64,000 bases of DNA from JAFGBM01 sp964610155 (GTDB lineage Bacteria; Actinomycetota; Actinomycetes; Actinomycetales; Demequinaceae): assembly GCA_964610155.1 (NCBI GenBank), contig CAZSUY010000003.1, positions 62,001-126,000 on the forward strand. The letters run 5' to 3'. Position numbers and translations under genes: made by a program. This document shows positions 17,096-26,580 of the stretch, one piece after another (positions within the stretch are counted from its first letter, which is position 1; each line of letters starts with the position of its first letter). Below the pieces are notes generated by a model, which worked only from the letters and a program-made list of their open reading frames with translations, was not told where the DNA came from and ran no database searches.

Positions 17096-18455
17096 GCAAC
17101 GCCATGGAGATCGCCTCGGCGAGCGTTGCCGCCTCGTGACACTTACTCGGCGCCTTGCCCTCAGGGCAAGTCCCCTCGGGTATCACAATGTCCGTGAAAC
17201 CCATGCGGGCGGCCTCGGCCATCCTCTGGGCAAGGCCAACCACCGGCCGAATCGCTCCGGAGAGTGCCACCTCCCCGATAGCGATAAATCCCGTTCGGAT
17301 CGGGCGATCCCGCACAGCACTCGCGAGGGCTAGGGCCAAGGCCAGGTCGGAGGCTGGCTCGACCACCCTGGCGCCGCCGAGCGTGGATACGTACACGTCC
17401 TCCGCCGCGACCGACAGTCCCGCTCGACGATGAAGTACGGCAAGAACCATCGCTACCCTGCTCGAGTCGATTCCCGAGGTGGCGCGCCTGGGATTGGCAA
17501 GGGCCGATGGTGCAACAAGGGCCTGTATCTCCGCCGGCAGGGGCCGTCTGCCCATGATGGAGATCGTTGGACACGAACCTGGTACCCGCGGTCCCCCATG
17601 CGAGAGGAACAGCCCAGACGGATCGGGGACTTGTTCGATACCGGTGTCCGCCAAGGTGAAGCACCCGACCTCATCCACCGATCCGAATCGGTTCTTGACC
17701 GCTCGAAGTAACCGAAGCGATGAGTGCGGATCTCCCTCGAACTGGCAGACGACATCCACAAGGTGTTCGATAAGGCGCGGACCCGCAACGGTCCCATCCC
17801 TGGTCACGTGACCCACCAGGATGGTGGGAATTGCACGTCCTTTCGCCACCTGTACCAGGGCCGAGGCTACCTCGCGCACCTGGCTCACGCCGCCAGGGGT
17901 GCCCTCGACCTCTGCCGAAGCGATGGCCTGGATCGAGTCGACTAGGAGGAGGTCGGGATGCGTCGCCTCCACGTGAGCAAGGATCGAGCCGAGATCGGTC
18001 TCGGCGGCCACGAGCAAGGAGTCCTCTAGGGCACCGATGCGCTCTGCCCTGAACCGGACCTGACCGGCTGACTCCTCTCCCGTGACATACAGAACCGTCT
18101 GACCGGACCTAGCCGATCTCGCGGCGATGTCGAGGAGTAGCGTCGACTTTCCCACCCCGGGCTCCCCGGCAAGAAGCATTACCTCCCCCGCAACCAGGCC
18201 ACCGCCGAGCACCCTGTCACATTCTGCAACTCCGGTGGCGCGGCGACTCATGGCGCGTGCGTCCACCCTCGATATTGGGATCGCGGGCTCACGGATAGCC
18301 GTCGCCACGGTCGCGGGACCAGCCGATCTCGCTCCAACCTCAGCAACTGTCCCCCAGGCCTGACACTCCCCACAGCGGCCGACCCACTTGGCGGCCGTCC
18401 ACCCACACTCGATGCAGTGATATGCAGGTCTGAGTGTGCGGGAAGCCATCGCCAT
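17085..18455 (-). CDS. radA: DNA repair protein RadA
   Basis: This 456-aa RecA-like DnaB-type branch-migration factor acts in recombination. The N-terminal zinc finger is CIECGWTAAKWVGRCGEC (C-x2-C...C-x2-C). The RecA core has Walker A GEPGVGKST and Walker B LLLVDSIQ, and the RadA-specific KNRFGS motif reads KNRFGSVDEVG. The C-terminal Lon-protease-like domain has AALSG/GEVALSGAIRPV. Two ATG codons (MAMASRT) are possible starts. The usual downstream disA gene is absent; the gene instead runs into the convergent membrane protein. Confidence 0.97.
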   Translation of the reverse strand: MAMASRTLRPAYHCIECGWTAAKWVGRCGECQAWGTVAEVGARSAGPATVATAIREPAIPISRVDARAMSRRATGVAECDRVLGGGLVAGEVMLLAGEPGVGKSTLLLDIAARSARSGQTVLYVTGEESAGQVRFRAERIGALEDSLLVAAETDLGSILAHVEATHPDLLLVDSIQAIASAEVEGTPGGVSQVREVASALVQVAKGRAIPTILVGHVTRDGTVAGPRLIEHLVDVVCQFEGDPHSSLRLLRAVKNRFGSVDEVGCFTLADTGIEQVPDPSGLFLSHGGPRVPGSCPTISIMGRRPLPAEIQALVAPSALANPRRATSGIDSSRVAMVLAVLHRRAGLSVAAEDVYVSTLGGARVVEPASDLALALALASAVRDRPIRTGFIAIGEVALSGAIRPVVGLAQRMAEAARMGFTDIVIPEGTCPEGKAPSKCHEAATLAEAISMALPSD

Positions 18456-18551
18456 GCGAGAACGCTAGCGCGGCCCGCCGACAATCACGTATGGCACCTG
18501 GCCCACCAGCCACCGAGCGGTATCCCGAAACACAGACTAAAGTAAGTCCCC

Positions 18552-19673
18552 GTGACCACACCTCCTGCCGGTCCGGGTATCCCCCCGTGGCGTCCCGTCC
18601 TCCCCCCCGATGGGCAACCGCCGTCTGGCCCCGAGCAGCAGCCCCAGGTGCCCGTCCAGCCAGTCATTCCACCGACCGCACCAACACCGGCTGCTATTCC
18701 CCCTCCACCCCCCGTTCCATTGCCTATGCCCATTCCGACGAATCCTCCACCGTCCGTCCCGACCCCTGTCCTTCCCCCCACCGCACCGCAGCCGACGACC
18801 CCACCAACCGCGCCACCCGCCCTACCACCCCGCGTGGCGACCGGCGCCTCCCGTGTGCTTCCCTCTGGAACACCAACGCCTGGGACCCCCGACACCGAGA
18901 CCCCGGACCGTGCTCCCTTAGTTCCACCCGCTCCCCCTGGGCCTCCGACAGACGATGCCGGGGTCGATGAGCCCTCCTCCTTCTTCTCCGTTTTCCGGAG
19001 GCCTGTCGTCCTCATTGCCTTTGGCATTCTTGCGGTCGCCGCCCTCGGCTCCCTCGTCTACTACCTCTTCTTCCGCCCCGAACCCATCACCCTTGAGGCT
19101 CGGCTAATCGTCATTCCCCTCCCCGCTCCGACCATCGACATGATCACGGTGGAGAATCCGACCGACTTCACCGCCGGCCTACCGCTTGCGACGTTGACGT
19201 ACGGCCTTACGGCGATCGAGGAGATGCCCAGTACGGCTCATGCGACGTGGCCGGAACGATTCGCGGAGGGATGGACGTTGACGTATTGCGACGGCTCCGA
19301 TTCCGTCATGACCGTTTCCGCCATCCAGCATTACCACGAGGAAGACGCCACCGCGGCCTTCGAGGCCTTGTGGAGCCAGGCCGAGGCCGAGGCCCAGGCA
19401 ACAGCAGTGCAAGCGTCCCCCTCCCCATCTCCCTCAGCGAGCCCCGCCCCCTTGGTTGAACGCCTTCCCGTTATGGCAGGCGACGTCCAGGTCGGGGAGA
19501 GTTTCAGGATCACAACCGAGATCACAGAGACGATCGAGGGCGAAGAGGGAACCGAACCCACCGAGGTGACGCGTGAGGTCGTGGCCATCACCTGGAGGAA
19601 TACAACCGGCGTGTTCATCATGGTGGCCGATCCCGCCGTCATCGATGACCTGTTCCTCGAGTACGGATTGTGA
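18552..19673 (+). CDS. proline-rich membrane-anchored protein
   Basis: This is a 373-aa protein with a GTG start. Residues 1-140 are extremely Pro-rich and intracellular, one membrane helix follows (about 153-172, VVLIAFGILAVAALGSLVYYLFF), and the remainder is an extracytoplasmic mixed domain with a Ser/Pro/Ala insertion (SPSPSPSASPAP). The design is common among actinobacterial envelope proteins with a disordered cytoplasmic tail. Its last codons overlap the TetR start (TTGTGA), so they are coupled. Function unknown. Confidence 0.75.
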   Translation: MTTPPAGPGIPPWRPVLPPDGQPPSGPEQQPQVPVQPVIPPTAPTPAAIPPPPPVPLPMPIPTNPPPSVPTPVLPPTAPQPTTPPTAPPALPPRVATGASRVLPSGTPTPGTPDTETPDRAPLVPPAPPGPPTDDAGVDEPSSFFSVFRRPVVLIAFGILAVAALGSLVYYLFFRPEPITLEARLIVIPLPAPTIDMITVENPTDFTAGLPLATLTYGLTAIEEMPSTAHATWPERFAEGWTLTYCDGSDSVMTVSAIQHYHEEDATAAFEALWSQAEAEAQATAVQASPSPSPSASPAPLVERLPVMAGDVQVGESFRITTEITETIEGEEGTEPTEVTREVVAITWRNTTGVFIMVADPAVIDDLFLEYGL

Positions 19674-20275
19674 CCGTAGCGCCGCGCTTACCAAAAAGGG
19701 GCCCGCGCGGCGCCGGGGCAGACACGCGCGCGGACATCCTCCGGGCCGCCTTCACTCTCTTCACCCAGTCCGGGTACGATCGCACCTCCATGCGGGCGAT
19801 CGCGCACGAAGCTGGCGTCGACCCCTCCCTGCCCCGCCACTACTTCCCCTCGAAACAGCTCCTCTTCGTGGAGGCCTTGGGACCCTTCGAGTATGCCGAG
19901 GGACGAATCTCCCACATCCTGGAGGGTCCCCCTTCCGATCTTGGCCGACGAATCGTGTCGATGATCATCCACGTCTGGGACTCCCCCGACTACGGTCCTC
20001 GCCTCCGTTCCCTGATAACCAGTGCGATGGCGTCACCAGAGATCGGGGAAGTCGCCCGGAACATCCTTTTCGATCGCCTGATCCTTCCCCTCGCCCAGGG
20101 GGTGGCCTCGACCGATGTCGAGGGGAGGGCGGCGGCAGTCGCGAGCCAGGTATTCGGACTCATCGCAGCCAGGTATATCTTCCGGATCGAACCCCTAGCA
20201 AGCGCCTCTGCCCAAGAGGTCGTGGATCGTTTCGGCCCCATCGTCCAACTGCACATCACGGGCGAGCCGGCTTGA
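19670..20275 (+). CDS. TetR family transcriptional regulator
   Basis: This is a 201-aa protein. The HTH lies at about 19-63: TRADILRAAFTLFTQSGYDRTSMRAIAHEAGVDPSLPRHYFPSKQLLFVEAL, the standard TetR_N pattern with PSLPRHYF in the recognition helix. The C-terminal ligand/dimer domain resembles the TetR_C_7-like group. The GTG start overlaps the preceding stop by four bases. It lies 32 bases upstream of the ABC exporter genes and is probably their repressor. Confidence 0.9.
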   Translation: MTVAPRLPKRGPRGAGADTRADILRAAFTLFTQSGYDRTSMRAIAHEAGVDPSLPRHYFPSKQLLFVEALGPFEYAEGRISHILEGPPSDLGRRIVSMIIHVWDSPDYGPRLRSLITSAMASPEIGEVARNILFDRLILPLAQGVASTDVEGRAAAVASQVFGLIAARYIFRIEPLASASAQEVVDRFGPIVQLHITGEPA

Positions 20276-20307
20276 CAACGGTCTCCGGAAAGGGAATTAT
20301 TCCACAC

Positions 20308-21048
20308 ATGGTGAAATCTAACGGGCCCGCGATCTCCGTTGTCGGCCTCCGCGTCATCCGAGGCAAGAACCTCGTCATTCCCGACCTGTCCCTCGAGGTC
20401 CCACGAGGTGCCCTCGTCGGCCTCCTCGGGCCCTCCGGCAGCGGCAAGAGCACGCTCATGCGCTCCATCGTCGGGGCTCAGATAGTCGCCGGTGGAGAGG
20501 TCTCCATTCTCGGGCTTCCCGGGGGAACTGCCCCGCTTCGTCATCGGGTCGGGTACGTCACGCAGGCCCCCAGTGTCTACATGGACCTGAGCGCCCGGGA
20601 GAACCTCCGCTACTTTTCCTCGCTCGTCGGGGCCCCCAAGAGCGATCCCCAGAGGGTGCTCGACATCGTCGGGCTGGCGGACTGCGCCGACCGGCCGGTC
20701 AATACCCTGTCCGGTGGCCAACTCACGCGCGTCTCCCTCTCGGTGGCCCTCGTCGGCAAACCCGAGGTTCTTATCCTTGACGAGCCAACCGTCGGGCTCG
20801 ACCCGGTCCTTCGCCGCGACCTCTGGTCGGTGTTCCGGAGCCTCGCGGGCCAAGGGGCGACGCTCCTCGTCTCGAGCCACGTTATGGACGAGGCGACGAG
20901 GTGCGACCGGCTTCTTATCATGCGGGGTGGCGGGATCCTCTTCGACGGAACCCTTCCCGCTCTCCTCAAACAGACGAAGGCAGAAGACGCCGACGATGCA
21001 TTCCTTGCCCTCGCCGACGCGGCCGATGCGAAGGAGGCGGCGGCATGA
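20308..21048 (+). CDS. ABC transporter ATP-binding protein (DrrA-like exporter)
   Basis: This 246-aa ATPase powers the permease encoded next. Walker A is GPSGSGKST (41-49), the signature LSGGQLTRVSL, Walker B VLILDEP, then the switch His in LLVSSHVMDEA. The length and the short Ala-rich C-terminus fit ABC-2-type drug or lipid exporters. The ATG at 20308 is used; a GTG follows directly. The 3' end overlaps the permease start (ATGA). Confidence 0.95.
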   Translation: MVKSNGPAISVVGLRVIRGKNLVIPDLSLEVPRGALVGLLGPSGSGKSTLMRSIVGAQIVAGGEVSILGLPGGTAPLRHRVGYVTQAPSVYMDLSARENLRYFSSLVGAPKSDPQRVLDIVGLADCADRPVNTLSGGQLTRVSLSVALVGKPEVLILDEPTVGLDPVLRRDLWSVFRSLAGQGATLLVSSHVMDEATRCDRLLIMRGGGILFDGTLPALLKQTKAEDADDAFLALADAADAKEAAA

Positions 21049-21797
21049 GCCTCCGACTGACGGGTGCCACGGCGATCCGCGTCCTCACCCAGATCCGACG
21101 GGACAAACGGACCCTCGCCCTCATCATCATGGTCCCGATCGTCCTACTCACGCTCCTGTGGTGGATGTTCCAGGACATTCCGACTCGACCCGGGACCCAA
21201 CCTCCGTTCGATTCTGTGGGACCGGCGATCATGGGGCTCTTCCCCCTCTTCATCATGTTCCTCATCACTTCCGTCACGACCCTTCGGGAACGACAGGGCG
21301 GAACGATGGAACGGCTCATGGCGTCGCCCGTCGGCAAGGCCGACGTGGTGTTCGGGTATGCCTGCGCGTTCGGAATCCTGGCAACCCTCCAGGGCGCGCT
21401 CGTCGTTGTGTACTCGATCTGGGTGCTCGGCCTCGACTTCGCGGGCCCGGTGTGGGCCCTTCTTCTCATCATCGTGCTCGACGCGATCCTTGGCACCGCG
21501 CTTGGCCTCGCGGCCTCCTCCCTTGCCCGTACCGAGTTCCAGGCGCTTCAGATGTTCCCTGCCGTCATCGTTCCTCAATTGCTCCTCTCGGGGATCGCCG
21601 TCGAGCGAAGCATGATGCCGCAGGCACTCGAGTGGATCTCCGATGCCCTGCCCCTCTCCTATGCGATCGATGCCATTCACTACCTCGCGAAGAACCAGAG
21701 CGCGTCGGGGATATGGAGTGAGGTGGCGATCCTCTTGGCATTCATCGTTGGTGCCCTCGTGCTTGGCGTCGCAACGCTGAGGCGGCGTACGGACTAG
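21045..21797 (+). CDS. ABC-2 type transporter permease
   Basis: This 250-aa permease has six hydrophobic segments. The ABC-2 hallmark lies in LRERQGGTMERLMASPVGKADVVFGYACAF (coupling helix), followed by the FQALQMFPAVIVPQLLLSGIAV and SDALPLSYAIDAIHYL blocks. It pairs with the preceding ATPase to form an exporter, probably for a hydrophobic compound. Its last 318 bases recur at 26626-26943 on the far side of the Fic/restriction island. The 3' end of this complete copy may be of foreign origin (see findings). Confidence 0.95.
   Translation: MSLRLTGATAIRVLTQIRRDKRTLALIIMVPIVLLTLLWWMFQDIPTRPGTQPPFDSVGPAIMGLFPLFIMFLITSVTTLRERQGGTMERLMASPVGKADVVFGYACAFGILATLQGALVVVYSIWVLGLDFAGPVWALLLIIVLDAILGTALGLAASSLARTEFQALQMFPAVIVPQLLLSGIAVERSMMPQALEWISDALPLSYAIDAIHYLAKNQSASGIWSEVAILLAFIVGALVLGVATLRRRTD
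21480..21797 (+). repeat. island-flanking direct repeat, left copy (permease 3' end)
   Basis: This 318-bp segment is repeated at 26626-26943. The first 220 bases are identical. The last 98 contain seven mismatches, at 21700, 21719, 21720, 21727, 21740, 21749 and 21779. Both copies end in the same TAG. The bases after the stop differ completely. Confidence 0.95.
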
Positions 21798-21810
21798 GGA
21801 TATCCGCACA

Positions 21811-21873
21811 GTGTCCCTCGTCCCGGTTGAGGCCATCACCGACGGTGCCGTCCTCGACGTCGTCATGGGGTAG
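21811..21873 (+). repeat. short coding-like relic related to 26581-26640
   Basis: Read in frame from 21811, it gives V-S-L-V-P-V-E-A-I-T-D-G-A-V-L-D and then a stop at 21871. The partner at 26581 gives V-T-L-V-P-I-G-A-F-A-D-G-T-V-I-D. Over the first 45 bases 28 match. Of the 17 differences ten fall in third, six in first and one in second codon positions, the pattern of diverged coding DNA. It is too short to be a gene as it stands. Confidence 0.5.
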
Positions 21874-21906
21874 TTGCTAGAGCGTCCCCCATCGACAGCC
21901 GGTTCA

Positions 21907-23115
21907 TCAATGGATTGGCTCGATCGGCGAGACTAGAGCCTTCACGATTTCCTCGGCAGCGTACCTACGACCATACTTGCGACCCGTCGTTTCCTTGAGG
22001 TGGCCCAACTCGACCAGACGTAGCACAGCGCCAGTCGCCGCCGGAACAGAGCACCGCAACTCCCGGGAAATAGAAGCAATCGAGACCATCGGCGAGCGAA
22101 CGAGGAGCCACGGGAGTCTTTCAACGAGCGTGCCGCTACGTTTTCCCCTGGTGTCGCGTGCCATCCGCTCCGCCGTCTCCCTGACACGCTCGATCCGCTT
22201 CCGGACGTCAATGGCAGAAAGCCTAATTGCCCGCGCGAAGAACTCGACCCATCCCGGCCAGTCCCCCAAAGCCGAGACAGCGTATAGACGGTCGCGATAC
22301 TCGTCGTCATGCTGCTCGAGCCAAGGTGACACCGTGAGCAGCGGGAGGCGCAATTCTCCTCGGCGGAGAAGCCTTCCGACGATCAGCATGCGCCCGATGC
22401 GGCCGTTACCGTCCACGAACGGGTGCAGGGTCTCGAACTGGTAGTGGAACAGAGCCGCCTCAACCACAGGGTCGCGAGACGACGCCGCGTGTTCGCGAAC
22501 CCACTCGACAAGAGCCGCGAGAGAAGCCGCTAGGCCTGGGCCTGGAGGCATAGGTACGAAGCGGGCATTCTCGAACAAGTCGCTTCGACCACCAATCACA
22601 ACCGGAGTGGTGCGAACGCGTCCAGCATCGCGCTCCCCGGCCGGGGTTCCCTCGACGAGCATGCGCTGGAGTTCGCAAATCCCGCCAACCGTCAGGTGGC
22701 GCCTTCGGCCGGCGGATGCGAAACAGTGCTCAGCTGCACGCACGTAGTTGAGGATCTCCCGCATCGCGGTCGATTGGGGCTCATCCTCATCCAGGTCGGC
22801 GGCGAGCACGTTCCTCATAGGCTCGAAGGTGCCTTCGAGCGCCGACGTCGACTGTGCTTCGCGTCGAAGCAGCGGCACCGACATCCATGATCCAAGGTCC
22901 GGAGCCCCTGAGATCTGAATGATTTCATCAAGCCGTGAAAGGGCGCTCCGCGCATCGGCAACAGCCGCCCACGCGCCAGCAGAGAGTCCCGGGACTTCGT
23001 CGAGGTCAAATGGAACGAATCCTGCATGGGAATACTCTCTTCCCGTGCGAGGATCGATACCTGCGATCGAAATCAACTTCCCGCAGGGGCTCTTGCCCAT
23101 CACTTCGAGATCCAC
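21907..23115 (-). CDS. Fic/DOC family protein (putative AMPylase)
   Basis: This is a 402-aa protein. The Fic active-site motif HPFVDGNGRIGR (231-242) is complete, with catalytic His231, the metal-binding Asp and the nucleotide-anchoring Arg, so it should transfer AMP (or another nucleotide part) to a target hydroxyl. An N-terminal inhibitory helix T90-S-A-L-E94-G95 fits the S/T-xxx-E-G/N motif of class II, self-inhibited Fic proteins. The C-terminus (about 330-400) is a winged helix, SIASISRELRCSVPAATGAVLRLVELGHL. The start is a GTG at 23115; an ATG lies five codons in. It is the second gene of the island, 162 bases downstream of the restriction-modification gene. Confidence 0.93.
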   Translation of the reverse strand: MDLEVMGKSPCGKLISIAGIDPRTGREYSHAGFVPFDLDEVPGLSAGAWAAVADARSALSRLDEIIQISGAPDLGSWMSVPLLRREAQSTSALEGTFEPMRNVLAADLDEDEPQSTAMREILNYVRAAEHCFASAGRRRHLTVGGICELQRMLVEGTPAGERDAGRVRTTPVVIGGRSDLFENARFVPMPPGPGLAASLAALVEWVREHAASSRDPVVEAALFHYQFETLHPFVDGNGRIGRMLIVGRLLRRGELRLPLLTVSPWLEQHDDEYRDRLYAVSALGDWPGWVEFFARAIRLSAIDVRKRIERVRETAERMARDTRGKRSGTLVERLPWLLVRSPMVSIASISRELRCSVPAATGAVLRLVELGHLKETTGRKYGRRYAAEEIVKALVSPIEPIH

Positions 23116-23277
23116 AATGAAACTCTAGCGGGTTAAACCTTAATTTCACTGCTGTGATTGCAACTTTGGAGTTAACGAGCGCACGCATTACTTGCCGTCA
23201 CTTCGTTGATAGTCGACTTGGATTCGACCGTCGATACGCAGGCCGTTTTCCAAGGCCAACTCTTGGAACTCACACAC

Positions 23278-26200
23278 CTACGTCTTCGGAACCTGCCGCT
23301 CACTCTCGGAGGGAATCGGCAACTCCGATGCGTTTATAAGCTCGCCGTCACATACGCGCGCAAGCAGATCCCGCTGCGCCTCTTGGCGATCCACCGTGAG
23401 AGTCAGGATCCGAACGAGATCGAGAAGCTCGTCGTTCCACTCGTCCTCCCAAACCTCCGGCCGGATGCGGTCGAGCGGGGTCGCGGTCTTATCGCCCGAC
23501 GCGCGACCTACTCCCTTGTGAGTACGGGAGCCGAGCCAGCGGGGCAGAACCTGCAGGCCCGACACGGAGAACTCCCACACCGAGGGCAGCACACCTGCCA
23601 GCACACCGTCACCGACGTGAAGAGCGCCGGTCGATGGGTCGAAGGAGCAGTCCGCAAGGGTCGTGGGGATCGCCGTCACCGCGCGCTCCCATTGAACTCC
23701 GGTTACCGCAGCCACCTTCCCCGCCGGTCGGCCGGGACCACTGAACCGCTCCCCATGGGTGTGGAGGTACAGCAATTCGGCACCAAGGTTGACTGCCTCC
23801 CGGAAGAGGTCGGGGGACGCCGTCAGCGGGAGTCGGATGCCGGGCGTCGCAAGATCGGTGGCGAACCGCTCCTGGTAGCCGGGGTGGGCGAGGATGCAGT
23901 ACACGTATGCCCCCACGTCCTCTGGGGTGACTTCGAAGCCGTACCGTACCGCTAGAGCGTTCAGGAGACCGAATGCGATGTTCGGGGTACCCATCGAGTC
24001 TCGGAGAAGGGGCACGACGTCTCTACCGCCAGCTCCTCCCCGAAAGCAATCGAGGTCGGGAACGTCGGCTGTCGCGATCATGGCTGGTCCTTGGCCGAGC
24101 GCCTTCGTCGTCATGGCGGTGAAGAACACCTGCCGGGGCGACCTCGAGTTCCAAAGTGACGGGCTCTCGGTCCGCGTCAGTCGTGGATCCTGAAAGGTCC
24201 ATCTGCGGTCGAACGAGCGATACGCGTAACGCACGACCGGCTCCGGTGCCGCGCCGGGCAAGAGTTCGTCCAACTTCGGGAACCCTGCTACCTTCGTGTG
24301 AATCGTTCGTCCGTGGGCTCGGGTGTCGAATCTCACCTCGCGCTCCACGGCTTCCGTCGCGGACAATAGATGTTCCCAACGCCGCATGAGCACCTCACGA
24401 CTTGTCGAAATGGGCCACGTGCGCCCCACCTTGCAGCCCGGCTGTTGCCACGGAAGAAGATCGATGAGCGCAGGCATCGCTTCCCACGCCGCGCCTCCGC
24501 TATCGGGCACGAGCGGATCCCCGGGTGCGACCTGCGTCTTGCTCCAACCGTCGTCGCCCCCCGTTGGTGCGACGATGGTCGCGAGTGCCGTGAGCTTGGC
24601 GGCCGCCGTCCCATGGACACGGCGGTAGGACACGGCGGCGGGTAGTCCCGTTGACGCGCCCCTGCGGAATAACGTCACAATCGAGACGGGTGTCTGGATC
24701 GCGAAGACGTTCTCTTCCTTGACCGCAGCATGCCCATCGCCACCCAGATCGATGACCCATACCTCATCCGCAATGTCGCTGACGAGCGCGCGAAGCCCGA
24801 TAAGGGCGGGTCCCGTTAGCCACGACGAGGCGGTGATGAATGACACGACTCCGGGCACAGGCCCGTTCTGCTCAAAGACCTTCCATAGCGCCCAGCGCCA
24901 GAAGTACACGTAATCGTTGTAGAGGGACGCCTGAGCGGAGAAGATCACGTTCGCCTCTCGTGCCGCCCTCAGGAGTCCGTCGAACAAGGGCTCGCCGTGC
25001 GGACTGTGCACCACCCACCCTCCGCCGGACTCGGCGGTACGTCGCCGGTACGGCGGATTCCCGAGAACGACAGTGACGGGTTGCTCGCGCTTAACCAGCC
25101 GGGCGCGCTCGCGCTCTCGTGCGAGAGTCTCCTGATCACCCCAGAGACCGAGCAACGTCTCCGATGCGTCGGGGTCGTCAAGAGTGTCGGTGAGGAAGAC
25201 CTGCACGTCCGAGGGAGGGTTCGGGGTCCCCGCCAAATCGGCGAGGCGCTGACCCACACGCAGGTGCGACAGCGCGTACGGTCCGGGCATCAACTCGAAT
25301 GCGAACACGTTCTTCGCCAACGAGGTCACGACTTGCGAAGGCCCAGCGGGCCCGCGAATTGCCGTCGCTGTCTCGGCGGCCTGATCCAACACGGCCAAGG
25401 GGTAGGTGCCCGATCCCGCGGCCGGATCCAGGGTTACCACGCCCGGGTCTCCGAATCCGAGCGCACGGCCAAACCGTTCGGTCAGGATGTGGTCGATCAG
25501 GCGGACCTGGCACTGCACCACTGGGGTCGGCGTGTAGTAGACCCCCGCCTCCTTCCGGGCCTTCGGGTCGTACTTGCCCAAGAAGTCCTCGTAGAACCAC
25601 AGCCACGGCTCGCCTCTAGGGTCCTTGGCGGACCGGATCTTGAGCACGTCAACCGCCGACACCAGGCGTTCTATTGCGCCGACCTCGGCTGCGACGTCAT
25701 CCATCAGGCCCTTGACGGTGAGGACTGGGCCGAGGGCCGCGGCGAGAACGTCGTTGGGCCCACGAAGTGCGTGCTGCGCTTCGGCCAGAGAGACATACCC
25801 GTCCCGGTTGTCGTCGGCCCCTCCTCGCAACGCCGCGATCGCAAGGGAGTACGCGACCACCTGGGCCAGGTCATCCGCGAACTGGCTTCCGCTGGCGCCC
25901 TCGTGCACGGACGCCTTCCAGGCAAGGTGGGCGCTGACGATGCTGTCCCGCCTCGTCTCTTTGTCAAGCCCGGCAACAATCCGTTCACGGAGAAGCCTTG
26001 CGAGCGGTGCGAGTCGTGCCGCGAGTTGCGAGACGCGGGTGATCGTGACAGGCCTGCGCTCCGTGAACAACCGCAAGAGCGCGACAAGCGACGTTGCGTC
26101 CCACTTCTCTGCGGGTGGCTCCGGCAGGTTCGCGTCGGCGACGAACTCACCCAGTTGGTAGAAGCGCGCGCCGTGACCATCGGTGACGATGAGTGCGTCG

Positions 26201-26505
26201 AGTTCGCGGAGGAGCTCCCACTGCTTCTTCTCACGTCCGACCCACTTCGCGCCGTCGAGTGAGTGGCCCGGCGCCTTGAGTTCGATCCAGCCGCACGGAC
26301 GCTTGTCAATCAAGGCCGCGAAGTCCGGTCGAACCCCAGGCAGCTGCGCTTCCCGAATGAGCGTCAGCTGCCCGATGCCATGCTCGCTCGCGATCGAAGT
26401 CAGGAAGTTGCTCACGGGGACCGTCAACTGCGCCTCGGGATCCGCGAGAACCGATCCTGCGTCGGCCGCGCTGATGTCCTCAAGGTATCGCTTCGCCCCG
26501 TCCAT
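23278..26505 (-). CDS. single-chain restriction-modification enzyme (type IIG/ISP-like, no helicase seen)
   Basis: This is a 1075-aa protein. Residues ~1-125 form a PD-(D/E)xK nuclease-like domain: P60-D61, then E75-L-K77, with a downstream Gln in KKQWELL. A helical linker runs to ~300. The N6-adenine methylase domain has GVYYTPTPVV (motif X, 321-330), D360-PAAGSGT (motif I), FAFELMPGPYALSHLR (motif II) and LGN483-PPY (motif IV). The C-terminal half should be the target-recognition region. No Walker A or DEAD-type helicase motif was found between nuclease and methylase, unlike true type ISP enzymes such as LlaGI. The ATG at 26505 is chosen; the frame stays open upstream but runs into antisense permease sequence. 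It likely acts as host defence. The fic gene follows. Confidence 0.88.
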   Translation of the reverse strand: MDGAKRYLEDISAADAGSVLADPEAQLTVPVSNFLTSIASEHGIGQLTLIREAQLPGVRPDFAALIDKRPCGWIELKAPGHSLDGAKWVGREKKQWELLRELDALIVTDGHGARFYQLGEFVADANLPEPPAEKWDATSLVALLRLFTERRPVTITRVSQLAARLAPLARLLRERIVAGLDKETRRDSIVSAHLAWKASVHEGASGSQFADDLAQVVAYSLAIAALRGGADDNRDGYVSLAEAQHALRGPNDVLAAALGPVLTVKGLMDDVAAEVGAIERLVSAVDVLKIRSAKDPRGEPWLWFYEDFLGKYDPKARKEAGVYYTPTPVVQCQVRLIDHILTERFGRALGFGDPGVVTLDPAAGSGTYPLAVLDQAAETATAIRGPAGPSQVVTSLAKNVFAFELMPGPYALSHLRVGQRLADLAGTPNPPSDVQVFLTDTLDDPDASETLLGLWGDQETLARERERARLVKREQPVTVVLGNPPYRRRTAESGGGWVVHSPHGEPLFDGLLRAAREANVIFSAQASLYNDYVYFWRWALWKVFEQNGPVPGVVSFITASSWLTGPALIGLRALVSDIADEVWVIDLGGDGHAAVKEENVFAIQTPVSIVTLFRRGASTGLPAAVSYRRVHGTAAAKLTALATIVAPTGGDDGWSKTQVAPGDPLVPDSGGAAWEAMPALIDLLPWQQPGCKVGRTWPISTSREVLMRRWEHLLSATEAVEREVRFDTRAHGRTIHTKVAGFPKLDELLPGAAPEPVVRYAYRSFDRRWTFQDPRLTRTESPSLWNSRSPRQVFFTAMTTKALGQGPAMIATADVPDLDCFRGGAGGRDVVPLLRDSMGTPNIAFGLLNALAVRYGFEVTPEDVGAYVYCILAHPGYQERFATDLATPGIRLPLTASPDLFREAVNLGAELLYLHTHGERFSGPGRPAGKVAAVTGVQWERAVTAIPTTLADCSFDPSTGALHVGDGVLAGVLPSVWEFSVSGLQVLPRWLGSRTHKGVGRASGDKTATPLDRIRPEVWEDEWNDELLDLVRILTLTVDRQEAQRDLLARVCDGELINASELPIPSESERQVPKT

Positions 26506-26580
26506 GAACCCACTCTTCCACTTCCATACGACGGAATCCCGAGAACGCGCCAAAGGGCAGTCGAGTGTCGATCTCTTGAA

